Part shown: one piece after another, positions 9,925-18,592 of the stretch
How the letters are laid out: each line of letters starts with the position of its first letter
Numbering within the stretch: position 1 is the first letter of the stretch
Assembly (NCBI GenBank): GCA_963575745.1
Contig: CAUYUJ010003922.1
Location: 1 to 35,000, forward strand
Direction of reading: 5' to 3'
Origin: Prorocentrum cordatum
Taxonomy: Eukaryota; Sar; Dinophyceae; Prorocentrales; Prorocentraceae
Length of the DNA stretch: 35,000 nucleotides
Notes under the pieces: model-generated
Seen by the model: the letters and a program-made list of their open reading frames with translations, nothing else
Database searches by the model: none
Told to the model about the DNA's origin: nothing
Position numbers and translations under genes: made by a program

Positions 9925-10707
9925 GGGGGGGGGCGAGGTAGAGGAGGAAGCAAACGCATGAAAAAGGGAAGAGCTCAAGGGAAAACCGGAATAGAAATTA
10001 TCACCCCGAGAGAGCAGGGGCGCTCAGCAAACTCTGCCAAATGCGAATCATTTCCCGTGGGATCTGTTTTCCTTTACAGCACAAGCGCGCTTTTCAATCG
10101 ACTCCGATAGAAACCCACCCCTCTGGCATGGAGAAGAAGAGGAATGCGAGGGGACCCGAACGCCCAAAATATTGAACAACTTGCTGCGACACGTGCAAAA
10201 CATCTGATCCCACGGAAAGTCCCCTAGAAACAAGGCGGGTGCGTCGATTTCGCTCTCCCCATCATCGCCCTCCTCAGCGTTCCCTTCTCCTCGGGGCCTT
10301 CCCTCTCCCCGCTGCCGCCAGGGCCGCCCCTCCCGTCTCCTCTCGCCCTCCCCCTCTTCGCCACTTCGTTTTTTGGGGTTCTGCCTCTCCTGAGCGGTCC
10401 AATCACAAATGCCGCGCGCGGCCGCGGCCGCGGCGGCGGCACCGCGCGCGGCCTCCGCGATAACGGACGCGCGCAACGAAAATGCAACGGGGACCGCGCA
10501 GCACGAACACAATAATGACAGCGTTGCTCAATCAGGGAAGCGCCTTGGCAACCGACAGCAACGCCGCGAAGTGAAGGTCTGCAGCGCGGGGTAGCCTATC
10601 CCCCTCCGCACCTCCGGGCGCCTTACCGAACAGCGCGGCGCGCGGCCAAGGCCGCGGGCGCCAACCGAAAAAGGGAAGGACAAAAACAAATCGCGCCCCG
10701 CGGCGCG

Positions 10708-11865
10708 TCAGCACGAGCCGAACGGGTCAAAAAGAAACGCCAGGTGCGACAAGCCCTGATCGGATTCGTTCACGGCCCGAGCCAGCATGGCGATCGTCGC
10801 CAGACGCTGGCCGAGCAGGGGGTCCCGCTCTGCCATCGTCGGCAGGTTGTCCTTGTTGAAGTGCGTGTAGTTGTAGCGCATGAACATAACCATGCTAAGG
10901 ACCCTGAACCACCGGAGCGATACGCCCCGCGCGGCTGCAGGCATCATGTCCTCCAAGCAGGACCACAACCGCTCCACTGGGACCGTGCCAGACTGGACGG
11001 GGATGCCCGCCTGCCGCGTGGCGAGCGCGACATCCCGCCAGTTCACCAGGCCCTCCACCTTGACGCGGCGGCGCATCCTGCGGAAGTGGTCGCGCACCTT
11101 CCGCGTGATGACGCTGCGCACGCCCTTGACGTGGGCGGCCTGCCGCCGGTCCCGCACGATGCCGGTGCGCCACCGTCGCTGTCGGCGCCCCGGTCGGTAC
11201 CAGTGCTGCACGCGCCGCAGCTCGGCCCTGAACGCCTTGTCGGTGCGGTAATTGCAATACGAGGCGGAGCTGTCCAGCTGTGCACCGCAGAGGCGGGCGA
11301 TCCGGGCCAGCGCGCCCCTGGGCGGCTGAGAACCGAAGACGCGTTTCCAGGTGCCTGCCCTGGCGCAGCGCGGCTGGGCCAGGAAAGTCCGCACGCGCTC
11401 CATGTTATCAGGGTCGAGCGCCGCCTCCCGCCGGAACGTCGGGGGGAGTTGGCTCACGGACCTCTCGAACAGGGCCTCCGCCTCGTGCTCGAGGTCCTCA
11501 GGCTGGCCCGCGCCGTCGCCCTTCGGTGGGGGACTCGCCGCCGACAACCGGGTGATGGCGTCCTTGTAGTCCGCCAGGAACACTTTGGTGTCGTTGGCGC
11601 TCGCTGGGACGAGCCTCCTGACCTCGAAGACGCAGCGCATAGGCTCTCTGGTGACGACGACGCCGGGCCCGTGCGAGGCCGCCAGGGAGCACGCCCGAGC
11701 CTGCCCCTTGGGCGTGTCGGCGTGCACTTGGAAGCGCATGGGCGGGAATTTACTGTGGTACAGCGACCTCAGCAGCTTTCGGTGCTTCCCGTACACGTCT
11801 GTGGAGTGGCTAGCGGGCGCTACCGCCTGCGGCGGCAACCCTGCGCTGGAGCGGTTGGCCGCCAT
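10708..11865 (-). CDS. Transposase-like protein, copy 2 (385 aa)
   Basis: The same frame as at 3667-4824, starting at the ATG at 11865. It differs from copy 1 at six residues by eye (Ala to Thr and Pro to Ser near the N-terminus, Ala to Met, Phe to Val in the basic region, Cys to Arg in the YNY segment, Leu to Phe near the C-terminus). Base changes are about 7 non-synonymous and 6 synonymous, too few to judge selection. Both copies remain open to the same stop, so the duplication is recent or the frame is constrained. Basic region and ERLWS block as in copy 1. The assignment as hAT-like is inference. Confidence 0.55.
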   Translation of the reverse strand: MAANRSSAGLPPQAVAPASHSTDVYGKHRKLLRSLYHSKFPPMRFQVHADTPKGQARACSLAASHGPGVVVTREPMRCVFEVRRLVPASANDTKVFLADYKDAITRLSAASPPPKGDGAGQPEDLEHEAEALFERSVSQLPPTFRREAALDPDNMERVRTFLAQPRCARAGTWKRVFGSQPPRGALARIARLCGAQLDSSASYCNYRTDKAFRAELRRVQHWYRPGRRQRRWRTGIVRDRRQAAHVKGVRSVITRKVRDHFRRMRRRVKVEGLVNWRDVALATRQAGIPVQSGTVPVERLWSCLEDMMPAAARGVSLRWFRVLSMVMFMRYNYTHFNKDNLPTMAERDPLLGQRLATIAMLARAVNESDQGLSHLAFLFDPFGSC

Positions 11866-11906
11866 CAAGTCGAGCAGCTCTCCCAAGTCTGCCTTATAGA
11901 TCGCCC

Positions 11907-12330
11907 GAGGGAAGGCTACCCCAGGCCTAACCCCTAAGCCTACCCCTCGGGCCTAGCCCTAAGGCTACTCTAAGCTTACTCGTAGGGCCTGCCCCTCTGC
12001 GCTACCCTAGGCCCACCCCTACGGCCTACCCCTGGGGCTGCCCAAGGCCTTCCCCTCAGGCCTACCCCTAAGGCCACCCTAGGCTTACACTTAGGGCCTA
12101 CTCCATTGTTACCCTAGGCTTACCCCTAGGGGTGGGCTCCCCAGGGTTACCCTGGGGCTACCCCTAGGGCTACCTACCCCTAGGGGCTACCCTAGGGCAA
12201 CTCTAAAGGCTACCTTTGGGCTAACCGCAGGGCTACCCTTTGGCTACCCTAGGGATAACCTGAAGCCATAGGTAAGCCCTACCCTCGGCAAGCCTAGCCT
12301 TCAGTAAGCCCTGGCCCTGGCCCCTCAGTC
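11907..12330. repeat. CCTAGG/CTACCC low-complexity tract, copy 2
   Basis: Second copy of the degenerate CTACCCCTAAGG/CCCTAGGG tract, upstream of the second transposase-like frame. It shows scattered single-base differences and one base fewer than copy 1. Confidence 0.75.
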
Positions 12331-12860
12331 CTCACTCCTCGTATTCCTCCTCCCCCTCATCTTTGATAATATTCCTCATCAGTCCTCATTCCACCTCACT
12401 CCTCATGCCACGGTCATCATCCAGAGCGGTGGATGTATTGAGAGACCCTCGCGGGCAGGAATACAATATGCTGTGCTATCATATGGTATGATGTGGAGAC
12501 CTGTGGCATCATAGGATACACTTTCCTACACGATTCGATGTCCATCGATTCGGGACCTCCTCCTCCTCCTCTCCTCCTCCTCCTCCGATTTCTCATCCTG
12601 GTATTCCTTGTCCTCTGGCCCCTCAGTCCTCACTCCTCGTATTCCTCCTCCCCCTCATCTTTGATAATATTCCTCATCACTCCTCATTCCACCTCACTCC
12701 TCATGCCACGGTCATCATCCAGAACGGTGGATGTATTGAGAGACCCTCGCTATCACATGGTATGGTGTACTATCACATGGTAGGATGTAGAGACCTGTGG
12801 CATCATAGGGTGTACTTTCCTACACGATTCGATTTCCATCGATTCGGGATGTCCTCCTCC
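12323..12860 (+). repeat. ~298-bp tandem duplication
   Basis: The block starting CTCAGTCCTCACTCCTCG at about 12324 recurs at about 12622. Shared words include TTTGATAATATTCCTCATCA, CGGTGGATGTATTGAGAGAC, GAGACCTGTGGCATCATAGG and TTTCCTACACGATTCGAT. The first block is also the right edge of the 2.43-kb segment and matches 5281-5312. No gene. Confidence 0.8.
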
Positions 12861-12909
12861 TCCTCGTTATCCTCCTCCCTCCCGTCTTCCCCATCACCAT
12901 CGTCGTCAT

Positions 12910-12940
<31 letters not shown>

Positions 12941-13270
12941 ATCATCCTCCTCATCATCCTCATCGCTCCTCCTCCTCATCATCATCATCCTTCTCCTTCT
13001 CCTCTTCCTCCTCTCCATCCTCCACCTCATTCTCCTTTTCCTTCTGATCATCCTCCTCATCATCCTTATTTTCTTCCAAATCCTCCTCCTCCTGTCTCTC
13101 CTCCTCCTCCTCCTCCTACTCCTCTTCTTCCTCCTCCTCCTCCTCCTTCTCCTTCTCTTCGTCATGATGCTCATCCTCCATGCTGCTCATCCTCCCGCTT
13201 CTCCTGCCCCCTCCTTCTCCTCCTCCTCCTCCTCCCCGACCTCCTGATGCTCCTCCTCTTACCCCTCCTC
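12861..13270. repeat. TCC/TCG/ATC microsatellite tract
   Basis: About 400 bp of CTCCTC, CGTCGTCAT and ATCATC repeats, nearly all pyrimidine in the second half. Translations are Ser or Leu runs. Low complexity. Confidence 0.85.
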
Positions 13271-13274
13271 CTCT

Positions 13275-13500
13275 CAGCGCCACTCAGCGCCACTCAGCGC
13301 CACCCAGCACCGTTTCGCGCTTCGCGCCACCAATGCGCCACTCCACCAGTCAGCGCCACTCAGCGCCACTCAGCGCCACTCTGCGCCACTCTGCGCCACT
13401 CTGCGCCATTCAACGGCCGAGTGGCGCTGACTGGCGTAGAGTGGCGCTGACTGGCGCTGAGTGGCTCAGTGGCGCTGAGTGGCGCTGAGTGGCGCGGTGG
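13275..13500. repeat. Decamer array that switches strand
   Basis: CAGCGCCACT units run in plus orientation (13275-13407) and then, after CAACGGCCG, as AGTGGCGCTG (13418-13496). The two halves can form a long imperfect hairpin. The minus-oriented half belongs to the right terminal repeat of the 12-kb element. Confidence 0.85.
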
Positions 13501-13529
13501 TTTTTTGCACGACGCCGGCCGTCACAATG
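13477..13529 (-). repeat. Right terminal inverted repeat of the 12-kb element
   Basis: Read from 13529 on the minus strand it begins CATTGTGACGGCC, then GCAAAAAACCACCGCGCC and the decamers. It matches 1465-1517 at 39 of 53 positions by hand count. Confidence 0.7.
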
Positions 13530-13537
13530 CGAAGTTG
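13530..13537 (+). repeat. Target-site duplication, right copy
   Basis: CGAAGTTG, identical to 1457-1464. It is followed by GCTCGAAGCTGGCCCAAGAC, exactly the continuation seen in uninterrupted satellite copies (552-570, 14708-14727). Confidence 0.85.
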
Positions 13538-13756
13538 GCTCGAAGCTGGCCCAAGACGGCCCAAGAGGCCCCCAAGAGGGCCTCCACGAAGGCCAGAAAA
13601 AGCCAAAAACCTTGATTTTCCTAAAATGTTCGACGGATTTAGACATTTCCTTCTTTTCGGCCTTCCGACGGCCCGAGACGGCCCAAGAGGCCTCACAGAT
13701 CGCCGAAAGATCGCCCAAGAGGCCTCCAAGACGGCCAAGATGACCTTCAAGATGCC

Positions 13757-13907
13757 CACGTGTTCCCCAAGGCTTTCCAAACCGATTCGGGGAACACATG
13801 GTCCGATGGCTTGGCAGGTCTGGCCTCAACGTTCGGCCACATAGGCGCTTCCAAAAAGGCAGGGGGCGGCGGTGATTCGCCGTAGGCGTCTTCGATCCGC
13901 CGCCCCA
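13757..13907 (+). repeat. Double-hairpin module, copy 2
   Basis: First arms GTGTTCCCC and GGGGAACAC (outer CACGTG/CACATG has one mismatch). Second arms GGGGCGGCGG and CCGCCGCCCC. Confidence 0.7.
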
Positions 13908-15390
13908 TTGTGATTTATCACAGGGGTGCCTGGCGTGCTGGATCCTATCGGTTTTGGTTTTGGTTCTTTTCCAAAAGAACTCCCCCTGGGGCTCCAGCGC
14001 GTCCCGCCGGCTACCCGGAAAAGCTCTCAAGGAGCTCAATTCCCCAATCTTTCGCTCAAGATGGCCCAAGATGGCCTCCAAGATGGCCACGTTGGCCCAA
14101 GATGGCCTCCAAGATGGTCCAAGATGGCCTCCAAGACGGCCCAAGAGAGTCCAAGATACCTCCAAATTCGCCCAAGAAGCCTCCAAGACGGCCCAAGACA
14201 ACCCAAGAGGCCTCCAAGAGGTCCTCCAGGAGGGCCCGAAGAGGCCAAAATCATTGATGTTCCTTCGGGTTTTGACAGGTTTTGGCATTTGCTTCTTTTC
14301 GGCCTTCCGACGGCTCAAGACAGCCCAAGAGGCCCCCAAGATCGCCCACGAAGCCTCCAAGATGGCCCCATGACGTCCCAAAAAGCTCCGGAGACGGCCC
14401 CAAGAGGGCCCCAAGACGACCCAAGAGGCGTCCAAGGCGCCCAAGATGGCCTCGAAGACAGCCCTAACGACGAGGCCCCCAAGACGGCCCCAAGATGCCC
14501 ACGAGGCCCCCATGACGGCCAAAGAGGCCCCCAAGACGGCCCCAAGAGGGCCCCAAGACGGGCCAAGAGGCCTCCAAGACGCCCAAGATGGCCTCCAAGA
14601 CGGCCCCGAAGCGCCCCAGGAGGGCCCCAAGTCGGCCCAGAGAGGCAACCCAAGACGGCTCCCGACGGCGACAGACGTGCCAGGAACCCACCAAGATGGC
14701 CAAAGTTGGCTCGAAGCTGGCCCAAGACGGCCCAAGAGGCCTCCAAGAGGGCCTCCAGGAAGGCCAGAAAAAGGCCAAAAACACTCATCTTCATTAGGTT
14801 TTTGAAGGGTTTTGACCTTTGCTTCTTTTCCGCCTTCCGACGGCCCGAGACGGCCCAAGAGCCCCCAAAGATACCCCAAAGATCGCCCAAGAGGCCTCCA
14901 AGATAGCCCCAGAACGGCCCAAGAGGCCCCCAAGACGGCCCCAAGAGGCCCCAAGACGGCCCAGGAGGCCTTTAAGACGCCCAGGATGGCCTCTTGGGCC
15001 GCCCTGGAGCATTTCAAAAGGGCCCCAAGTCGACCCAGAGAGGCCCCCCAAACGGCTTCCGACGGCAAGACGGCCGAAGATGGCCCTAAGATGGCCCAAG
15101 ACAGCCCAAGAAGCCCCTAAGAGGGCCTCCAGGAAGGACCGGAAAAGCCAAAATCATTGATTTCCTATGAATCTTTGAAGGATTGTGGCATTTGCTTTTT
15201 TTCTGCCTTCCGACGGCCCGAGACGGCCCAACTGCCCCCAAAGATCGCCCAAGAGGCCCTCAAGACGGCCCCAAGAGGCCCCCAAGACGACCCAAGAGGC
15301 CTCCAAGGAGCCCTCCAAGGCGTCCTCCAAGAAGGCCCGAAAGGGTCAAAATGGCCTCCAGACGGCCAAGATGACCTTCAAGAAGCAAAC

Positions 15391-15539
15391 GTGTTCCCCG
15401 AAGGCTTTCCAAACCGACTCGGGGAACACATGGTCCGATAGCTTGGCGGGTCTGGCTTCAACGTTCGGCCACATAGGCGCTTCCAAAAAGGCAGGGGGCG
15501 GCGGTGATTCGCCGTAGGCGTCTTTGATCCGCCGCCCTC
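15391..15539 (+). repeat. Double-hairpin module, copy 3
   Basis: First arms GTGTTCCCCGA (15391-15401) and TCGGGGAACAC (15419-15429), an 11-bp perfect stem. Second arms GGGCGGCGG and CCGCCGCCC. Confidence 0.7.
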
Positions 15540-16602
15540 TGTTGGCGTGCCACAGGGGTGCCCGGCGTGCTAGACCCTTTCGGTTTTGGTTTTGGTTCTT
15601 TTCCAAAGAACTCCCCCTGCGACTTCGGCCCGTCATGCCGGCCACCCGAAAGGGATCTCAATCCCGGAAAAAAACCCCAAGACGGCTCCAGATGGCCCCC
15701 AAGATGGTCATATTGGCCCAAGATTGTCTCCAAGATGGTCCAAGATGGCCTCCAAGTCCGCCCAAGATGATCCAAGACGGCCTCCAAGACGGCCTAAGAT
15801 GGCCTCAACATTGCCCAAGACGGCCCAAGAGGCCCCCAAAGGGTCTCCAAGATGGCCCAAGAGGCCTCCAAGAGGTCCTCCAGGAGGGCCCGAAGAGGCC
15901 AAAATCATTGACTTTCCTTTGGGTTTTGACAGGTTTTGGCATTTGCTTCGTTTCGGCCTTCCGACGGCTCAAGACAGCCCAAGAGGCCCCCAAGATCGCC
16001 CCAAGATCGCCCACGAGGCCTCCAAGAGAGCCCCATGACGGCCCCAGAGGCCCCCCAAAAGGCATCCAAGACGGCCAAAGATAGCCTCCAAGACGGCTAA
16101 AATGACCCCAAGATGCCTCCAAGACGGCCCAAGATGCATCCAAGACGGCCCAAGATGGCCCCAATATTGCCCAAGACGGCCCAAGAGGCCTCCAAGAGGT
16201 CTCCAAGACGGCCCAAGAGGCCTCCAAGAGGTCCCCCAGGAGGACCCGAAGAGACCAACATCATTGCTTTTCCTTAGGTTGTTGAAGCATTTGGGCATGT
16301 GCTTCTTCTCGGCATCCCGACGGCTGAAGACGGCCCAAGATGTCTCAAAGATCGCCCCAAGATCGCCCACGAGGCCTCCAAGATGGCCCCATGACGGCCC
16401 CAGAGGCCCCCAATACAGCCCCAAGAGGCCCTTCAAGACGGCCAAGGTGGCCTCCAAGACGGCTGAGATGGCCCCAAGATGCCTCCAAGACGGCCCAAGG
16501 GCCTAAGACGGCCCAAGAGGCCCCCAAGAGGCGCCCAAGACGGCCCAAGACGCCTCCAAGAGGTCGTCCAGGAGGGCCCGAACAAACCAAAATCATTGTT
16601 TT

Positions 16603-16665
16603 TCCCAACCATCCTGTGGTGTTGGGTCCTCGTTTTGAAGAGACGGTGCCCCGCGTCTCCTATCC
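16603..16665 (+). repeat. Leader motif before the 90-bp array
   Basis: TCCCAACCATCCTGTGGTGT, then TGGGTCCTCGTTTTGAA, AGACGGTGCCCCGCGTCTCC and a pyrimidine tract to about 16720. It interrupts the satellite directly after AAAATCATTGTTTT, and the satellite resumes near 17640. Confidence 0.65.
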
Positions 16666-16728
16666 TCTCCTCTCCTCTCCTTCCTTCCTCCTCCTCCGCC
16701 TCCTCCCCCCGCCCCCTCATTTCGGCAC

Positions 16729-17575
16729 ACCCCTCACACGCTTCGTGGTCCCATAAGGAGCTCCACCGAGGGCCCCAGTGGCTGCGTTCGCATGGCGGCA
16801 CCGCACCCATTTCGGCACACCCTTCACACGTTTCGCGGCCCCATAAGGAGCTCCACCGAGGGCCCCCGTGGCTGCGTTCGCATGGCGGCACCGCACCCAT
16901 TTCGGTACACCCCTCACACGCTTCGTGGCCCCATAGGGAGCTCTACCGAAGGCCCCACTGGCTGCGTTCGCATGGCGGCACCGCGCCCATTTCGGCATAC
17001 CCCTCACACGCTTCGTGGCCCCATAGGGAGCCCCACCGAGGGCTCCAATGGCTGCGTTCGCATGGCGGCACCGCGCCCATTTCGGCGCACCCCTCACCCG
17101 GCTCGTGGCCCCATAGGGAGCTCCACCGAGGGCCCCAGTGGCTGCGTTCGCATTGCGGCACCGCACCCATTTCGGGACACCCCTCACACGTTTCGTGGCC
17201 TCATAGGGAGCTCCGCCGAGGGTTCCAATGGCTGCGTTCGCATGGCGGCACCGCGCCCATTTCGGCACACCCCTCACACACTTCGTGGCCCCATAAGGAG
17301 CTCCACCGAGGGCTCCAGTGGCTGCGTTCGCATGGCGGCACCACGTCCATTTCGGCACACCCCTCACACGTTTCGTGGCCCCATAGGGAGCTCCACCGAG
17401 GGCCCCAGTGGCTGCGTCCGCATGGCGGCACCGCGCCCATTTCGGCACACCCCTCACACGTTTCGTGGCCCCAGAAGGAGCTCCACCGAAGGCCCCAGTG
17501 GCTGCGTTCGCATGGCGGCACCGCGCCCATTTCGGCACACCTCGCACACGTTTCGTGGCCCCATAGGGAGTTCCC
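16729..17575 (+). repeat. 90-bp tandem array (A), ~9.4 units
   Basis: The core CTTCGTGGCCCCATAGGGAG, CTCCACCGAGGGCCCCAGTG is followed by the array-specific spacer GCTGCGTTCGCATGGCGGCA, CCGCGCCCATTTCGGCACAC. Consecutive units are exactly 90 bp apart (16801, 16891, 16981 ... 17521) with no indel. The array is therefore open in several frames on both strands (30-residue repeats such as PISAHPSHVSWPHRELHRG). The other arrays of this core have 89- and ~98-bp periods that break frame, so I do not call a protein. Confidence 0.9.
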
Positions 17576-18045
17576 TCTCATTCGCTCAACCTGCTTTGCG
17601 GTACTCGCAACTGCATGTGGCTGGGTCCATGACAAATTGCGGCATTTGCTTCCTCTCGGCATTCCGACGGCTCAAGACGGCCCAAGAGGCCCCCAAGATC
17701 GCCCCAAGATCGCCCACGAGGCCTCCAAGATGGCCCCACGACGGCCCAAAAAAACTCCGAAAACGGCCCCAAGAGGGCCCCAAGACGACCCAAGAGGCGT
17801 CCACGGCGCCCAAGATGGCCTCGAAGCCAGCCCTGAAATGCCTCAAGAGGGCCCCAAGATGACCCAGACAGGCCCCCGTGACGGCTTCCGACGGCGTCAG
17901 ACAAGCCAGGAACGCCCTAAGAGTGCCAAAGAGACCCCCAAGACCAAAGGCTCCCAGCAGGCCCAAGGAGGCCCCGAAGAGGCCTCCAAGAAGCCCCTAG
18001 CAAGCCCCCAGGAAGCCCCAGGAGTGCCCCAAAAGGCGCCCAAGA
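17576..18045. repeat. Short unique junction, then satellite
   Basis: 17576-17630 is unique (it includes CTGCATGTGGCTGGGTCCAT). From GCGGCATTTGCTTCC (about 17640) the AAGACGG satellite resumes. It ends in a diverged AAGAGGCC stretch that also resembles 22730-22900. Confidence 0.75.
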
Positions 18046-18369
18046 GGCCTCCTCCTCCTCCTCCTCCTCCTCCTCCTCCTCCTCCTCCTCTCCTCCTCCT
18101 CCTCCTCCTCCTCCGCCTCCCCTCCTCCCTCCTCCTCCTCCCTCCTCCCTCCTCCCTACCTCCCTCCTCCTCCTCCCTCCTCCCGCCTCCCCCTCCTCCT
18201 CCTCCTCCGCTCCTTCCCTCCCTCCTCCTCCCTCCTACCTCTCTCCTCCTCCTCCTCGCTCCTCCTCCTCCTCCTCCTCTTCCTCCTCCTCCTCCTCCTC
18301 CCCCTCCTCATCTCCTCCTCGCTCCTCCCTCCTCCTCCTCCTCCTCCTCCTCCTCCTCCTCCTCCTCTT
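18046..18369. repeat. (CTC)n polypyrimidine tract
   Basis: About 320 bp of CCTCCT repeats with almost no purine on this strand. Such homopurine:homopyrimidine tracts can adopt triplex (H-DNA) forms. Not coding. Confidence 0.9.
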
Positions 18370-18592
18370 TTTCCCCAATCATCCTGTGAGTTGGGTCCCC
18401 ATTTTGAATTCGCAGCGCCGCGCTCCACTCCTCCTCCCCCTTCTTCCCACGTCCTCCTCATCCTCTTCTCCCTTCTCCCCATCACCATGACCATCATCAT
18501 CACCATCATCATCCCCACCACCGTCACCACCACCATCATCGCCATCACCATCACAATCGCCACCACCATCATCATTCTCGTTACCGTCCCGA
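18370..18592 (+). repeat. Leader motif, pyrimidine and ATC-rich tract before array B
   Basis: TTCCCCAATCATCCTGTGAG, then TTGGGTCCCCATTTTGAA, a C/T-rich run, then imperfect (ATC)n/(ACC)n at about 18480-18590. Same order (leader, pyrimidine tract, array) as at 16603. Confidence 0.6.

Larger units (their letters stand above)
9925..12352. repeat. 2.43-kb duplicated segment, copy 2
   Basis: Direct repeat of 2886-5312. It starts at the G-run joined to the telomere-repeat tract and ends at CTCGTATTCCTCCTC. Copy-specific changes include GAGGAGGAAGC for GAGGAAGC near the left edge and one base fewer in the CCTAGG tract (ACTCCATTG for ACTCCCATTG). Confidence 0.9.
1465..13529. mobile_element. 12.1-kb hAT-like element with TIRs and 8-bp TSD
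   Basis: The ends are inverted repeats: CAGCGTAACGGCC at 1465 and, on the other strand from 13529, CATTGTGACGGCC. Without gaps, 39 of the first 53 bases match by hand count, including an internal AAAAAACCA and the start of a GCGCCACTCA decamer array at both ends. The flanks are an exact 8-bp duplication, CGAAGTTG, and the joined flanks recreate the satellite. Known of the family: hAT transposons make 8-bp duplications and have short TIRs beginning roughly CAnnG with subterminal repeats. Inference: this is one large or composite hAT-type insertion. The interior is a patchwork (two copies of a 2.43-kb segment with a transposase-like frame, a 9-bp satellite, a hairpin array, a telomere-repeat tract), so later nested insertions or rearrangements are likely. 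It is probably not active, because I see no full-length hAT transposase with a BED finger. Confidence 0.72.
13530..16602. repeat. Modular AAGATGG/AAGACGG satellite, middle block
   Basis: Same family as 1-1464. It holds double-hairpin modules at 13757-13907 and 15391-15539. It holds three or more AAAATCATTGA segments (near 14248, 15150, 15901, 16259). Two copies of the CGGTTTTGGTTTTGGTTCTT, TCCCCCTGG module lie near 13948 and 15579. Open frames are Pro/Arg/Lys/Gln runs (plus) or Gly/Leu/Trp runs (minus) and are not taken as genes. Confidence 0.85.

Noticed and set aside
12500-13247. Protein-coding potential of Ser/Leu-rich frames
   Set aside because: They derive from TCC/TCG/ATC microsatellites.
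13410-15068. 552-codon minus-strand frame rich in Gly, Leu and Trp, and similar frames on both strands of the satellite
   Set aside because: Several overlapping frames are open because the repeat rarely forms stops. Unit lengths of 10 bp do not keep one reading frame.
16479-18389. 636-codon plus frame over array A, satellite and the CTC tract
   Set aside because: It joins three unrelated repeats and ends in a poly-Pro/Leu microsatellite, so it is unlikely to be one protein.
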